A stretch of DNA of 64,000 nucleotides from Streptomyces sp. RFCAC02 (GCF_004193175.1 NZ_SAUH01000001.1:4187501-4251500); one strand, 5' to 3'; shown: positions 42,448 through 52,244, numbered from the stretch's first letter. Program-made: numbers and translations. The notes: generated by a model from the sequence alone, not told the origin.

Positions 42448-44151
42448 GTGCGGCCGGTAGGCAGCAAATACCTGCTCGAAGAGGCCCTCGGACGCGGTGC
42501 CACCGGCACCGTCTGGCGCGGGCGGCAGCGCCGGGCCGCCGGCGACGAGGCCGCCGTGACGGGCGAGGCCGGCGAGGCCGTCGCCATCAAGGTCCTCAAG
42601 GAGGAGCTGGCGAGCGACCCCGACGTCGTCATGCGCTTCATGCGGGAGCGCGCGGTCCTCCTGCGCCTCGGCGGCGACAGCCACCAGAACATCGTCCGCA
42701 CCCGCGACCTCGTCGTCGAGGGCGATCTGATCGCCCTCGTCATGGACCTCATCGACGGTCCCGACCTCCACCGCTACCTGTACGAGAACGGCACCTTCAG
42801 CCCCGTCGCCGCCGCCCTGCTGACCGCGCAGATCGCCGACGCGCTCACCGCCGCGCACGCCAAGGGCATCGTCCACCGGGACCTGAAGCCGGCCAACGTC
42901 CTGCTGGCCGGCGGCGGCGACACGATGGTGCTCGCCCCCGGCACCGAGCCGCGCCCCATGCGCCCGATGCTCACCGACTTCGGGATCGCCCGGCTCGCCG
43001 ACAGCCCCGGCGTGACCCGCGCCCACGAGTTCGTCGGCACCCCTTCCTATGTCGCGCCCGAGTCCGCCGAGGGCAGGCAGCAGACGTCGGCGGTCGACGT
43101 CTACGCCGCCGGCATCCTGCTCTACGAGCTGGTCACCGGCCACCCGCCGTTCGGCGGCGGCAGCACCCTGGAGGTCCTGCGCCGCCACCTCAGCGAGGAG
43201 CCGCGCCGCCCCGACGGCCTGCCCGGGCCGCTGTGGACCGTCATCGAGTGCTGCCTGCGCAAGCGCCCGGACGAGCGCCCGAGCGCCGCGGGGCTGGCCC
43301 GCGCGCTGCGCACCGTGGCCGCCGGCATCGGGGACCGCGCCACCACCGAGCAGCGTGACGCCGCGCTCGGTGTCAGTGCCCTGCTCACGCCCGACCCGCG
43401 TCCGGTGCTGGTGCCGGGCACCGGCATCAGCCCACCGGGCTCGGCGGAGCCGACCCAGGTCATGCCGGGCGGTTCCGGCGCCGCCGACCCGCTCGGCCGC
43501 ACCAGCGTGCTGCCGCATCGCCCGGGCCAGGACGACGGGGGCGACGACCTCGGGTCGACGCGCGCGCTGCCGACGACCGGACCGTCCGCCGACGACCCCC
43601 ATCCGTGGCAGGACCAGCTCCGCGCCGCCCGGGACCGGAACGAGCCGACCCGTGTGCAGCCCGTCGACCCGGGGCACGACCCGCTGCAGCGCTCCCCGCA
43701 GCGCAGGCCGCAGCGCCGTCCCGCGCCCGCGCCCCGCCGTCAGGATCCCGGCCTGCCGGCGCAGGGCTACGCGCAGCCCCAGCCGTATCAGCAGGCCCCC
43801 CAGTACCAGCAGCCCCAGCAGTACCGGCAGCCCGTCCCGCCGCAGCAGCCGGTCCCGCCCCGCCGGCGGGACGAGCCCCGTCCCGAGCGCGGGCGGTCAC
43901 GCAGCGCGAACCCCATGCGGATCCCGGGGCTCGGCTGTCTGAAGGGCTGCCTCCTGGTGATCGTCGTCCTTGTGGTGATCGCATTTCTCGTCTGGAACTT
44001 CACGCCGCTCCAGGAGTGGATTGCGGACGGCAGGAGTTTCTGGGACACCGTCACCGACTGGTTCGACGACGTCCGCGAATGGCTCGGTCTCATCGACGAG
44101 GCGAACGACACGGTGAACGACATCCAGGAGAACCTGCCGAATAGCGAGTGA
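42448..44151 (+). CDS. pkaA: Ser/Thr protein kinase with C-terminal membrane anchor (PkaA-like)
   Basis: 567 residues, GTG start. Hanks-type kinase domain at about 5-275: Gly loop GRGATGTVWRG, catalytic Lys in VAIKVLKEE, HRDLKPANVLL, DFG, and VGTPSYVAPES. A Pro/Gln/Arg-rich linker (about 300-485) precedes one transmembrane helix (CLLVIVVLVVIAFLVWNF) and a short acidic external tail. Position just before a second kinase and prfB matches, from memory, S. coelicolor pkaA. Likely partner: the FHA protein encoded divergently. Confidence 0.92.
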   Translation: MRPVGSKYLLEEALGRGATGTVWRGRQRRAAGDEAAVTGEAGEAVAIKVLKEELASDPDVVMRFMRERAVLLRLGGDSHQNIVRTRDLVVEGDLIALVMDLIDGPDLHRYLYENGTFSPVAAALLTAQIADALTAAHAKGIVHRDLKPANVLLAGGGDTMVLAPGTEPRPMRPMLTDFGIARLADSPGVTRAHEFVGTPSYVAPESAEGRQQTSAVDVYAAGILLYELVTGHPPFGGGSTLEVLRRHLSEEPRRPDGLPGPLWTVIECCLRKRPDERPSAAGLARALRTVAAGIGDRATTEQRDAALGVSALLTPDPRPVLVPGTGISPPGSAEPTQVMPGGSGAADPLGRTSVLPHRPGQDDGGDDLGSTRALPTTGPSADDPHPWQDQLRAARDRNEPTRVQPVDPGHDPLQRSPQRRPQRRPAPAPRRQDPGLPAQGYAQPQPYQQAPQYQQPQQYRQPVPPQQPVPPRRRDEPRPERGRSRSANPMRIPGLGCLKGCLLVIVVLVVIAFLVWNFTPLQEWIADGRSFWDTVTDWFDDVREWLGLIDEANDTVNDIQENLPNSE

Positions 44152-44255
44152 CCTCGGGGATTTATCGACTTCCCGGAGCTGAATTTTCGCGGGGGCATGC
44201 CCACAAAACCGGGCAACCCTGGCGCGCTCGTCCCCCCGCCGCCCGGCTGCCGTCG

Positions 44256-44261
44256 TAGCCT
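44256..44261 (+). promoter_or_regulatory. -10 box of leaderless pkaB-like gene
   Basis: TAGCCT ends six bases before the ATG at 44268, so transcription would start at or next to the start codon. No Shine-Dalgarno sequence is present. Confidence 0.5.
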
Positions 44262-44267
44262 CACGCC

Positions 44268-45575
44268 ATGGCACGGAACATCGGCGGCCTCTACACCGCC
44301 CACCGCGTCCTCGGCCGCGGCAGCGCCGGAACGGTCTGGCTCGGCGACGGGCCGGACGGCCCCGTGGCCATCAAGCTGCTGCGCGAGGACCTGGCGGCCG
44401 ATCCCGACCTGGCCGAACGGTTCGCCCACGAGCGCCACGCCCTCCTCGGTCTCGAACACCCGAACATCGTCGGCGTCCGCGACCTCGTCATCGGGACGTC
44501 CGGCGCCGAGGGCGGCCGGGACGACGAGGGCGGGCACGGCGACATCGCCCTGGTCATGGACCTGGTGCGCGGCCCCGACCTGCGCGGTCACCTGGAGCGC
44601 GAGCGCCGCCTCGCCCCGCTGGAGGCGGTCGGCATCGTCGCCGACATCGCCACCGGCCTCGCCGTCGCCCACGCCGCGGGCATCGTCCACCGCGACGTGA
44701 AGCCGGAGAACATCCTCCTCGACACGGCGGACGGCGCCACCACCGCGCTCCTCGCGGACTTCGGCGTCGCCAAGCTCATCGACGAGCCGCGGCACGGCGG
44801 CCGCAACGGCGTCGTCGGCACTCCCGACTACATGGCCCCCGAGATCGTCGAGGGGCTCCCGCCGCGCGCGGCCGTCGACATCTACGCCCTGGTCACCGTG
44901 CTGTACGAGCTGCTCGCCGGCTTCACGCCCTTCGGCGGCGGCCACCCGGGGGCCGTCCTGCGCCGCCAGGTCACCGAGAAGGCCGCCGAGCTGCCCGGAC
45001 TGCCCCCGGAGCTGTGGTCCGTCATGCAGCAGTGCCTGGCCAAGGCCCCCGCCTCCCGGCTGCGCGCCGCGGAGCTGGCCTCCCGCCTGCGTGAGCTGAC
45101 GCCGCTGCTCACCGGCCTGCCGCCGCTGGACATCGGCGACCCGGTGCCGGACGTTCCCGAGCCCGTCGCCGCCGAGCCCGCGGGCGCGGCCGCCGTCCGC
45201 ACCGGGGCGGCCGCCGCACGGGCCGCCGTGCCGCTGGTCCGCGGCGCGGCGCCCGACGACGGGCGCACCACCCACACCCGGATGCGGGTCCCCGACGCCG
45301 ACGAACTGGCCGGCGGCGCGCACGGCACCGCCCGCGCCCCCCGGGCCACCGGTGCGCGCCGCGCCGGGTCCGCGCGCCGGGGCTCGTCCGACCGCCGCCG
45401 CAGGCGCCTGGCCCTCACCGCCGCCGGCGTCGTGGTGGCGGGCGCGATCGCCGGGCTGCTGCTGTTCGCCGGCGGCTCGGACGGCTCCGGCGGCGGGGAC
45501 GGCAGCGGCGGCGGCACGTCCGGTGTGGAGGAGTCGGCGGGCGACGGGCACGAGGGCGACCCGGCCGGTTCCTGA
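44268..45575 (+). CDS. pkaB: Ser/Thr protein kinase (PkaB-like)
   Basis: 435 residues. The kinase domain has [37 protein letters not shown] and [15 protein letters not shown] low-complexity Ala/Arg linker (about 300-380) leads to one transmembrane helix ([21 protein letters not shown]) and a Gly/Ser-rich external end. It has no PASTA domains, so it is not a peptidoglycan-sensing PknB. It lies 116 bp after the first kinase but has its own leaderless-type -10. The name follows the S. coelicolor order pkaA-pkaB-prfB. Confidence 0.9.
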   Translation: MARNIGGLYTAHRVLGRGSAGTVWLGDGPDGPVAIKLLREDLAADPDLAERFAHERHALLGLEHPNIVGVRDLVIGTSGAEGGRDDEGGHGDIALVMDLVRGPDLRGHLERERRLAPLEAVGIVADIATGLAVAHAAGIVHRDVKPENILLDTADGATTALLADFGVAKLIDEPRHGGRNGVVGTPDYMAPEIVEGLPPRAAVDIYALVTVLYELLAGFTPFGGGHPGAVLRRQVTEKAAELPGLPPELWSVMQQCLAKAPASRLRAAELASRLRELTPLLTGLPPLDIGDPVPDVPEPVAAEPAGAAAVRTGAAAARAAVPLVRGAAPDDGRTTHTRMRVPDADELAGGAHGTARAPRATGARRAGSARRGSSDRRRRRLALTAAGVVVAGAIAGLLLFAGGSDGSGGGDGSGGGTSGVEESAGDGHEGDPAGS

Positions 45576-45610
45576 ACCGCTCCGGCCGCCGTCACCGGCC
45601 GCCGTGCGGT

Positions 45611-45616
45611 TACGCT
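45611..45616 (+). promoter_or_regulatory. -10 box of leaderless prfB
   Basis: TACGCT ends six bases before the prfB GTG. The gene lacks a visible ribosome-binding site, so a leaderless mRNA is likely. Confidence 0.5.
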
Positions 45617-45622
45617 GGTCGC

Positions 45623-46729
45623 GTGGCAGTCGTCGATGTATCCGAAGCTCTGAAGTCCCTCAGCTCCACCATGCAGTCAATCGAGGCGGTCCTGGACCTC
45701 GACAGGCTCCGGGCCGAGATCGCCTCGCTCGAGGAGCAGGCCGCGGCCCCCACCCTGTGGGACGACCCCGAGCACGCCCAGCAGGTGACGAGCAAGCTCT
45801 CCGCCGTGCTGGCGCAGGTCAGGAAGGTCGAGGAGCTGCACGGCCGCATCGACGACCTGGAGGTCCTCTTCGAGCTGGCGGAGGCCGAGAGCGACGCGGA
45901 CGCCCGCCGCGAGGCGGAGGCCGAGCTGGCCGCCGTCCGGAAGGCCGTGGACGAGCTGGAGGTCCGCACCCTCCTGTCCGGGGAGTACGACCAGCGCGAG
46001 GCGATGGTGTCCATCCGCGCGGAGGCCGGCGGCGTGGACGCGGCGGACTTCGCCGAGCAGCTCCAGCGGATGTACCTGCGCTGGGCGGAGCGCCGCGGCT
46101 ACCCGACCGAGGTCCTGGACACCTCCTACGCGGAGGAGGCGGGCATCAAGTCGACCACCTTCGCGGTGAAGGCGCCCTACGCCTACGGCACCCTGTCCGT
46201 CGAGCAGGGCACGCACCGCATGGTGCGCATCTCCCCGTTCGACAACCAGGGCCGCCGCCAGACGTCGTTCGCCGGTGTCGAGGTGCTGCCGGTGGTCGAG
46301 CAGACCGACCACATCGAGATTCCCGAGAACGACATCCGCATCGACGTCTTCCGCTCCTCGGGGCCGGGCGGGCAGTCCGTCAACACGACGGACTCCGCGG
46401 TCCGGATCACCCACCTGCCGACCGGGATCGTCGTCTCCTGTCAGAACGAGAAGTCCCAGATCCAGAACCGCGCGGCCGCGATGCGCGTCCTCCAGGCGAG
46501 GCTGCTCGCCCACCAGCGGGCGCAGGAGCAGGCGAAGATGGACGCGCTGAAGGGCGACGGCGGCAACTCCTGGGGCAACCAGATGCGCAGCTATGTCCTG
46601 CAGCCGTACCAGATGGTGAAGGACCTGCGAACCGATCATGAAGTCGGAAACCCGCAGGGTGTTCTCGACGGTGATATCGACGACTTCCTCGAAGCCGGAA
46701 TCCGCTGGCGGAAACAGCAGGAGAAGTAA
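45623..46729 (+). CDS. prfB: Peptide chain release factor 2
   Basis: 368 residues, GTG start. Reads UGA and UAA stops and triggers peptide release. The codon-recognition tripeptide SPF is in [12 protein letters not shown], and the catalytic GGQ loop is [17 protein letters not shown]. The N-terminal coiled region (about 1-100) is normal. The gene is one continuous frame and lacks the programmed +1 frameshift used for autoregulation in E. coli, as usual in actinobacteria. Confidence 0.98.
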   Translation: MAVVDVSEALKSLSSTMQSIEAVLDLDRLRAEIASLEEQAAAPTLWDDPEHAQQVTSKLSAVLAQVRKVEELHGRIDDLEVLFELAEAESDADARREAEAELAAVRKAVDELEVRTLLSGEYDQREAMVSIRAEAGGVDAADFAEQLQRMYLRWAERRGYPTEVLDTSYAEEAGIKSTTFAVKAPYAYGTLSVEQGTHRMVRISPFDNQGRRQTSFAGVEVLPVVEQTDHIEIPENDIRIDVFRSSGPGGQSVNTTDSAVRITHLPTGIVVSCQNEKSQIQNRAAAMRVLQARLLAHQRAQEQAKMDALKGDGGNSWGNQMRSYVLQPYQMVKDLRTDHEVGNPQGVLDGDIDDFLEAGIRWRKQQEK

Positions 46730-46958
46730 CCTTCACACAACTTTCCTGTCCGGCTCGGCATTTACCGGGCATCCCGCTTGACTGCTCACGTTTCAGCGGG
46801 AAAGCTGTTCGTCTGGCATGCCTATATGAACCGGGGACGTGTCGCGCGAGAGGCGGCCGACTGCGAACGGCGCCGCCCGTACCGCAGCCGCCCTCGCCTC
46901 AGGCTGCCCCGCATACGGGTCGATGTCAGTTCAGACAGCTACAGGGGGTAGTGGATAC

Positions 46959-47786
46959 ATGGCCAGTCCCAAGACCAGGACCACGATGGTCCGCGTCGCC
47001 GCGGCTGCCGTCTTCGCCGCGGGCGCCTCGCTCGCGGTCGTCGGCACGGCTTCGGCGTCGACCGAGGGGAGCAACCCGAAGGCCAACGAGAACGCGATCC
47101 TCGGCGTGGCCGAGGGTGCGAGCGAGACCGTCATCGGCCTGACCGAGGGCGGCGGCTCCGAGGGCACCGACGAGGGTGCCGACGAAGGCACCGACGAGGG
47201 CGCCGTCGAGGGCACCGACGAGGGTGCTGTCGAGGGCACCGACGAAGGCGCCGTCGAGGGCACGGACGAGGGTGCTGTCGAAGGTACCGACGAGGGCACC
47301 ACCGAGGAGCCGGGCACCGACGAGGGCACCTCCGAGGAGCCGGGCACCGACGAAGGTACTTCCGAGGAGCCGGGCACGGACGAGGGTTCGTCCGAGGAGC
47401 CGGGCGACAACGAGGGCACTTCCGAGGAGCCGGGCACGGACGAGGGTTCGTCCGAGGAGCCGGGCACGGACGAGGGTTCGTCCGAGGAGCCGGGCGACAG
47501 CGAGGGCGGCGGCGTCCAGGGCGTCAACGAGGGCGGTACCGGCGGTCTCGAGACCGACAACCAGGGCGGCAGCAGCCCGATCGAGCAGCCCGCGCCGGAC
47601 GAGGACCTCACCGAGCAGCAGACCACCGGTGGCGCAGAGGACGAGGACCGCGAGGAGCTGGCCCAGACCGGTTCCTCGTCGAACCAGACGCTCCTCTTCG
47701 TCGGTGCCGCGACGATGATCGCCGGCGGTGTGGCCTTCCGCTACCTGCCGCGCCTCATCAACAAGGGCGGTGGCGCGGCCGCCTGA
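46959..47786 (+). CDS. Acidic-repeat surface protein with LAQTG sorting signal
   Basis: 275 residues from the ATG at 46959 (AGGGGG upstream). Signal peptide MASPKTRTTMVRVAAAAVFA... ends near ASA (about 32). The mature part is almost all acidic repeats: EGTDEGAV units (about 70-110), then TDEGxSEEPG units (about 112-182). The C-terminus has LAQTG, a hydrophobic helix (LLFVGAATMIAGGVAFRYL) and a short positive tail, which is a class E sortase (LAxTG) signal. It is probably anchored to peptidoglycan. The repeats have no recognised domain; charge suggests a spacer or ion-binding coat. Confidence 0.87.
   Translation: MASPKTRTTMVRVAAAAVFAAGASLAVVGTASASTEGSNPKANENAILGVAEGASETVIGLTEGGGSEGTDEGADEGTDEGAVEGTDEGAVEGTDEGAVEGTDEGAVEGTDEGTTEEPGTDEGTSEEPGTDEGTSEEPGTDEGSSEEPGDNEGTSEEPGTDEGSSEEPGTDEGSSEEPGDSEGGGVQGVNEGGTGGLETDNQGGSSPIEQPAPDEDLTEQQTTGGAEDEDREELAQTGSSSNQTLLFVGAATMIAGGVAFRYLPRLINKGGGAAA
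47163..47510 (+). repeat. Coding tandem repeats in the surface-protein gene
   Basis: Two blocks of in-frame 24-30-bp direct repeats (GAGGGCACCGACGAGGGTGC type, then GAGGAGCCGGGCACGGACGA type). Synonymous changes between copies indicate old repeats under protein-level selection. Copy number may vary between strains. Confidence 0.85.
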
Positions 47787-47838
47787 CGGCGACCGTGACG
47801 CGTACGCGGGCACGACCGCGTACGTCCAGCGCATGAAG

Positions 47839-47874
47839 AAGGGGGCCGGAGCGCGCACGCGCTCCGGCCCCCTT
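47839..47874. terminator. Bidirectional terminator
   Basis: Perfect 17-bp inverted repeat (arms 47839-47855 and 47858-47874) with a two-base gap. It lies between the surface-protein gene and the convergent small zinc-ribbon gene. Confidence 0.85.
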
Positions 47875-47925
47875 CCGCGCTTGCCGTGCCGGAGACGGTG
47901 ACGGCTCCGGTGCGGACCGGCCGGC

Positions 47926-48120
47926 TCAGGCCGGCTTCGTCACCAGCAGGCAGACGGCCACCAGCGCCAGCAGCAGCGCCGCCAGCCCCGCGGGGCCGCC
48001 CAGCGCGGCCCAGGTGCCGCGCTCCTCCCGCAACCGCGCCCGTTCGGCACGGCAGACGGCGCAGCGGCCCTCGCTCACCCGCCCCGCGCAGTTCGCGCAC
48101 ACCAGCCACTCGGCGGTCAT
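47926..48120 (-). CDS. Small zinc-ribbon membrane protein
   Basis: 64 residues from the ATG at 48120. The N-terminus has two CxxC pairs (CANC at 8-11 and CAVC at 20-23), enough for one zinc ribbon. A charged stretch (RAERARLREERG) and one C-terminal transmembrane helix (LAALLLALVAVCLLV) follow. It is divergent from ftsE. The frame continues upstream but there lies antisense to ftsE. Function unknown. Confidence 0.7.
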   Translation of the reverse strand: MTAEWLVCANCAGRVSEGRCAVCRAERARLREERGTWAALGGPAGLAALLLALVAVCLLVTKPA

Positions 48121-48337
48121 GCGATCGTCTCCTCTCGTCTCCCCCTCCCCTCCACTGTGCCAGCCCCGGGCGGCGACCGCAGGAACCGGGCGCACGAAGG
48201 ACGGCGGACAACCGACACGCCACGGGACAAAGGGGGATGGGGCGGGACGCTGCCTGCGCGCGGGGCGCGGCTTCGCGTAAGGTCTGCCCAGCAAGGGGGA
48301 GCCCCTCGCATGTACCCCGAAACGACATGGTGCAACC

Positions 48338-49027
48338 GTGATCCGATTCGACAACGTGTCCAAGACGTATCCCCGGCAGAACGCGCCGGCGTTGCGAGAC
48401 GTCTCCCTGGAGGTCGAGCGCGGCGAGTTCGTGTTCCTGGTGGGTTCCTCCGGCTCCGGCAAGTCCACGTTCCTGCGGCTCCTGCTGCGTGAGGAGCGGG
48501 CGACGACCGGGTCGGTCCATGTCCTCGGCAAGGACCTGGGACGGCTGTCCAACTGGAAGGTCCCGCACGTCCGGCGCCAGCTCGGCACCGTCTTCCAGGA
48601 CTTCCGGCTGCTGCCCAACAAGACCGTCGGGGAGAACGTCGCGTTCGCCCTCGAGGTCATCGGCCGGCCGCGCGGGCAGATCCGCAAGACCGTGCCGGAG
48701 GTCCTCGACCTCGTGGGCCTCGGCGGCAAGGAGGAGCGCATGCCGGGCGAGTTGTCCGGTGGTGAGCAGCAACGCGTCGCGATCGCCCGCGCCTTCGTGA
48801 ACCGGCCCATGCTCCTCATCGCGGACGAGCCCACCGGCAACCTGGACCCGCAGACCTCGGTGGGCATCATGAAGCTGCTCGACCGCATCAACAGGACCGG
48901 CACCACCGTGGTCATGGCCACCCACGACGCGCAGATCGTCGACCAGATGCGCAAGCGCGTGATCGAGCTGGAGAAGGGCCGCCTCGTCCGCGACCAGCAT
49001 CGCGGCGTCTACGGTTACCAGCACTGA
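48338..49027 (+). CDS. ftsE: Cell division ATP-binding protein FtsE
   Basis: 229 residues, GTG start. ABC ATPase with Walker [13 protein letters not shown]-loop in [13 protein letters not shown], signature [14 protein letters not shown], Walker [10 protein letters not shown] and H-loop VVMATHD. With FtsX it forms the divisome-associated complex that activates peptidoglycan hydrolases across the membrane. ftsX follows 20 bases downstream. A TAAGGT box lies at 48,278-48,283. Confidence 0.97.
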   Translation: MIRFDNVSKTYPRQNAPALRDVSLEVERGEFVFLVGSSGSGKSTFLRLLLREERATTGSVHVLGKDLGRLSNWKVPHVRRQLGTVFQDFRLLPNKTVGENVAFALEVIGRPRGQIRKTVPEVLDLVGLGGKEERMPGELSGGEQQRVAIARAFVNRPMLLIADEPTGNLDPQTSVGIMKLLDRINRTGTTVVMATHDAQIVDQMRKRVIELEKGRLVRDQHRGVYGYQH

Positions 49028-49047
49028 GTCCCCACGGAAAGGACGCC

Positions 49048-49959
49048 ATGCGCGCCCACTTCGTCCTGTCGGAGATCGGCGTCGGTCTCCGCCGGAACCT
49101 CACCATGACCTTCGCGGTGATCGTCTCGGTCGCCCTGTCCCTGTCCCTGCTGGGCGGCGCGCTGCTCGCGAACCAGCAGGTCGACAGCATGAAGGACTAC
49201 TGGTACGACAGGGTCGAGGTGTCGATATTCCTCTGCAGCGAGCTCGACGCCGACTCCGGCGGTGCCTGCGAGCGCGGCGCCGTCACCCAGGAGCAGAAGG
49301 ACACGATCGAGGCCGAGCTGAACGAGTTCGACATCGTCGAGGAGGTCTACTACGAGTCGGCCGAGCAGGCCTATGAGCACTACCAGGAGCAGCAGGCCGA
49401 CTCGCCGCTCGCCGCCGTCGTCACGCCGGACCAGATGCAGGAGTCGTTCCGCGTCAAGCTGCGCGACCCGACGAAGTACGACGTGATCTCGTCGGCGTTC
49501 GCGGCGCGGCCGGGCGTGTACGAGGTGACGGACCAGCGCTCCCAGCTCGAGAACCTCTTCAATCTCCTGAACGGCGTGAACTACGCGGCCCTCGGCCTCA
49601 TGGCGCTCATGCTCGTCGTCGCGCTCCTGCTGATCGTCAACACCGTGCGCGTCTCGGCCTTCAGCCGGCGCCGCGAGACCGGGATCATGCGGCTGGTCGG
49701 CGCGTCCGGCCTGTACATCCAGATGCCGTTCATCCTGGAGGCGGCCATCGCGGGTGTGCTCGGGGCGCTGTTCGCCTGCGTGCTGATCGTGGGGGTGAAG
49801 TACTTCGCGATCAACAACTTCCTCGCGCAGGAGATCCCGCTCATCGAGTTCATCGGCTGGGACGCGGTCATAGGGGTGTTGCCGTACGTCCTCGTGGTCG
49901 GCGCGCTGATGCCGTCGGTGGCGGCGTTCTTCGCCCTGCGCAAGTACCTGAAGGTGTGA
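49048..49959 (+). CDS. ftsX: Cell division protein FtsX
   Basis: 303 residues with four transmembrane helices (about 21-43, 175-197, 228-250, 275-297). The long extracellular loop after the first helix (VEVSIFLCSELDADSGGACERG) has a Cys pair, as in other actinobacterial FtsX. The conserved cytoplasmic turn SRRRETGIMRLVGAS is present. It conveys ATP hydrolysis by FtsE to external cell-wall hydrolases or their activators. Ribosome-binding site GGAAAGG precedes the ATG. Confidence 0.96.
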   Translation: MRAHFVLSEIGVGLRRNLTMTFAVIVSVALSLSLLGGALLANQQVDSMKDYWYDRVEVSIFLCSELDADSGGACERGAVTQEQKDTIEAELNEFDIVEEVYYESAEQAYEHYQEQQADSPLAAVVTPDQMQESFRVKLRDPTKYDVISSAFAARPGVYEVTDQRSQLENLFNLLNGVNYAALGLMALMLVVALLLIVNTVRVSAFSRRRETGIMRLVGASGLYIQMPFILEAAIAGVLGALFACVLIVGVKYFAINNFLAQEIPLIEFIGWDAVIGVLPYVLVVGALMPSVAAFFALRKYLKV

Positions 49960-50026
49960 CGGCGGTGCGCGGCCGGTCCCGGCCGCGCCCTCCCGTCGGC
50001 CCTCCGTACGCTCCCGTCCGGTGCCC

Positions 50027-50032
50027 TACACT
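50027..50032 (+). promoter_or_regulatory. -10 box of leaderless S41 protease gene
   Basis: TACACT ends seven bases before the ATG at 50040, in a gene without a ribosome-binding site. Confidence 0.5.
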
Positions 50033-50039
50033 CCGCACC

Positions 50040-51164
50040 ATGTCACGACCGCGTCACGGCCGTCGCCGCCACTCCGTACGCCGCGGGGTGGCGCTGGCGT
50101 GTGTCTTCGCCGGTGTCCTGGCGACCGGCGCCGCCACCGGTTCCTGGCCGCAGGACGCGGCCGGCGGGGCGGAGCCCGCCGCCGACACGGCGGACGGCGT
50201 GCCGGGTGACGACGCGGCGCGCGTCGTCGGCCGCAGCGGTGACCCGTGGGCCACCGCCTACTCGGCCGAGGAGTACGAGCGGGTGCGCCACGCCCTCGCC
50301 GGCGAGTACGTCGGGACGGGGATAGCGGTCGTCCGCACGGCGGCCGGGCGCATCGAGGTCGGCGAGGTCCACGAGGACAGCCCGGCGGAGCGGGCCGGTG
50401 TCCGCGCCGGTGACACCATCCGGGCCGTGGACGGCGAGCGCGTCGACGGCTGGGCCGTCACCGACGCCGTCGCCCGGCTGCGCGGCAGCGACGAGGCGGG
50501 CCAGGCGGGACCCGGGTCCACCGTCGTCCTCGACCTGGAGCGGGACGGCCACCGCTGGCGTGCCGAGATCGCCAGGGCGCGGCTGGTCAGCGAGACGGTC
50601 ACCGTCACGCGCGACGCGCCGGGCGTCACGCGCGTACGGGTCGCCTCGTTCACGCAGGGGGCGGCGCGGCTGCTGCGCGACGCGGTGGACGGCGCCCCGG
50701 ACGGCGACCGCCTGATCCTCGACCTGCGGGGCAACGCGGGTGGGCTCCTGAGCGAGGCGGCGGGGGCGGCGTCCGTGTTCCTCGACGGCGGTCTCGTCGC
50801 CACCTACGACGTACGCGGCGAGCAGCACGCGCTGCACGCCGAGCCGGGCGGTGACACGGCCACCCCGCTCGTGGTGCTCGTGGACGGCGGCACGATGAGC
50901 TCCGCCGAACTGGTGACCGGCGCGCTCCAGGACCGCGGCCGTGCGGTCGTCGTCGGGACCCGGACGTTCGGCAAGGGCACGGTGCAGATGCCGAGCACCC
51001 AGCCGGACGGCTCGGTCGCGGAGCTGACCGTGGGGCACTACGCGACGCCGTCCGGGCGCGTGGTGGACGAGGGCGGTCTTGAGCCGGACCTCGCCGTGGA
51101 GCCCGGGGACGACCCGCTGGCGCGCGCGCTCACGGTCCTCGACGGGCTCGGCGCCGGCGGCTGA
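50040..51164 (+). CDS. S41 family C-terminal processing peptidase
   Basis: 374 residues from the ATG at 50040. An uncleaved or cleaved signal (VALACVFAGVLATG, about 17-30) places it outside the membrane. PDZ domain at about 105-185 ([34 protein letters not shown]). The S41 domain has catalytic Ser in GGTMSSAELVTGAL and Lys in TFGKGTVQ, forming a Ser-Lys dyad. The family trims C-termini of envelope proteins. It sits between ftsX and smpB, as in other streptomycetes. Its nearby FtsEX partner is only a positional link. Confidence 0.93.
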   Translation: MSRPRHGRRRHSVRRGVALACVFAGVLATGAATGSWPQDAAGGAEPAADTADGVPGDDAARVVGRSGDPWATAYSAEEYERVRHALAGEYVGTGIAVVRTAAGRIEVGEVHEDSPAERAGVRAGDTIRAVDGERVDGWAVTDAVARLRGSDEAGQAGPGSTVVLDLERDGHRWRAEIARARLVSETVTVTRDAPGVTRVRVASFTQGAARLLRDAVDGAPDGDRLILDLRGNAGGLLSEAAGAASVFLDGGLVATYDVRGEQHALHAEPGGDTATPLVVLVDGGTMSSAELVTGALQDRGRAVVVGTRTFGKGTVQMPSTQPDGSVAELTVGHYATPSGRVVDEGGLEPDLAVEPGDDPLARALTVLDGLGAGG

Positions 51165-51225
51165 CCGCGGGAGCCGGGCCTCCCGGCCGGTGACAAAGGG
51201 GCGGCGGGGGCGGAGGCGGCCGACG

Positions 51226-51231
51226 TAGACT
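51226..51231 (+). promoter_or_regulatory. -10-like box upstream of smpB
   Basis: TAGACT, 27 bases before the smpB ATG. No clear -35 is seen at the usual distance. Confidence 0.4.
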
Positions 51232-51258
51232 GGGCGGGATCGGGCACAGAGGCGGGAC

Positions 51259-51738
51259 ATGGCGAAGGAAAAGGGCCGCAAGCTGATCGCGCAGCACAAG
51301 CGCGCGCGGCACGACTATCACATTCTGGATACGTACGAGTGCGGTCTGGTGCTGACCGGTACCGAGGTCAAGTCGCTGCGGCAGGGGCGTGCCTCGCTCG
51401 TGGACGGCTTCGCCCAGATCGACGGCGGCGAGGTGTGGCTGCACAACGTCCACATCCCCGAGTACGCCCAGGGCACCTGGACGAACCACAGCGCCCGCCG
51501 CAGGCGGAAGCTGCTCCTGCACCGCGCCGAGATCGACAAGCTGATCGGCAAGACGCAGGAGACGGGCGTCACCCTGGTGCCGCTGGCCCTGTACTTCGTG
51601 GACGGCCGGGCCAAGATCGAGATCGCCCTCGCGCGCGGCAAGCGCGAGTACGACAAGCGGCAGACGTTGCGGGAGAAGCAGGACCGCCGCGAGGCGGACC
51701 GCGCCATCTCCGCCGCCCGGCGGCGCCAGCGCGCCTGA
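51259..51738 (+). CDS. smpB: SsrA-binding protein SmpB
   Basis: 159 residues. OB-fold protein that binds tmRNA and brings it to stalled ribosomes. Conserved parts are [66 protein letters not shown] and the basic tail [16 protein letters not shown]. It lies 140 bases upstream of its partner RNA ssrA, a common pairing. Confidence 0.98.
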   Translation: MAKEKGRKLIAQHKRARHDYHILDTYECGLVLTGTEVKSLRQGRASLVDGFAQIDGGEVWLHNVHIPEYAQGTWTNHSARRRRKLLLHRAEIDKLIGKTQETGVTLVPLALYFVDGRAKIEIALARGKREYDKRQTLREKQDRREADRAISAARRRQRA

Positions 51739-51751
51739 GCCCCCGGTGTCG

Positions 51752-51757
51752 TACACT
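51752..51757 (+). promoter_or_regulatory. -10 box of ssrA
   Basis: TACACT lies 14 bases past the smpB stop and about 120 bases before mature tmRNA, implying a processed 5' leader. Confidence 0.45.
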
Positions 51758-51877
51758 GGGGCCCGTCGGCGGGGACACCCCCGTCCGGGAACATCCGGGC
51801 CGCCCCGGGTGTTGTACCCGGTGACGGACGACGATTGACAACTGCAGAGCGCGTGCGCACAGAGGCTGCACCACCCC

Positions 51878-52244
51878 GGGGATGATCGGTTTCGACAGCG
51901 GATGTCGAAGCAGGGGAAGCGAGCCGAGGAAGCGGCAATGATCTCGTTAACCATGTGTCGCAAAAAAATAATCGCCAACACCAAGCGCGATTCCTTCGCC
52001 CTCGCTGCCTGAGCAGCGACGGTGAAGTGTCAGCCCGGGAGTGTTCCCGGCCCGGGTCCTGGCATCAGCGAGGGGACTCACCGCACGTTCCGGTCACGGG
52101 AGCGGCGCGGGACATCACACAGTGACTGAGCCCGTCGGAGACTTGTCCGCGTGATCTCCGGGGCCGAGAAAATCGCAGCGGACTGCGCTCGGAGAAGCCC
52201 TCCTTCCACTTCGTTGGACGCGGGTTCGATTCCCGCCATCTCCA
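51878..52244 (+). ncRNA. ssrA: tmRNA (SsrA)
   Basis: About 367 nt. The 5' end GGGGATGATCGGTTTCGACAG pairs with the 3' CATCTCC to form the tRNA-like acceptor stem. The T arm GGGTTCGATTCCC is near 52,222. The tag frame starts at 51974 and encodes ANTKRDSFALAA, then TGA at 52010-52012. Genomic bases after the discriminator A (52244) are CTC, so the CCA end must be added enzymatically. Rescues ribosomes with SmpB. Confidence 0.96.

Noticed and set aside
45623..45760. Programmed frameshift in prfB
   Set aside because: The gene is one uninterrupted frame with no internal TGA at the usual place.
47163..47510. CRISPR-like regular repeats
   Set aside because: Repeats are in frame, encode acidic peptide units, and have no unique spacers; no cas genes are present.
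52195..52244. Separate tRNA gene
   Set aside because: It is the tRNA-like 3' domain of tmRNA; no anticodon arm is present.
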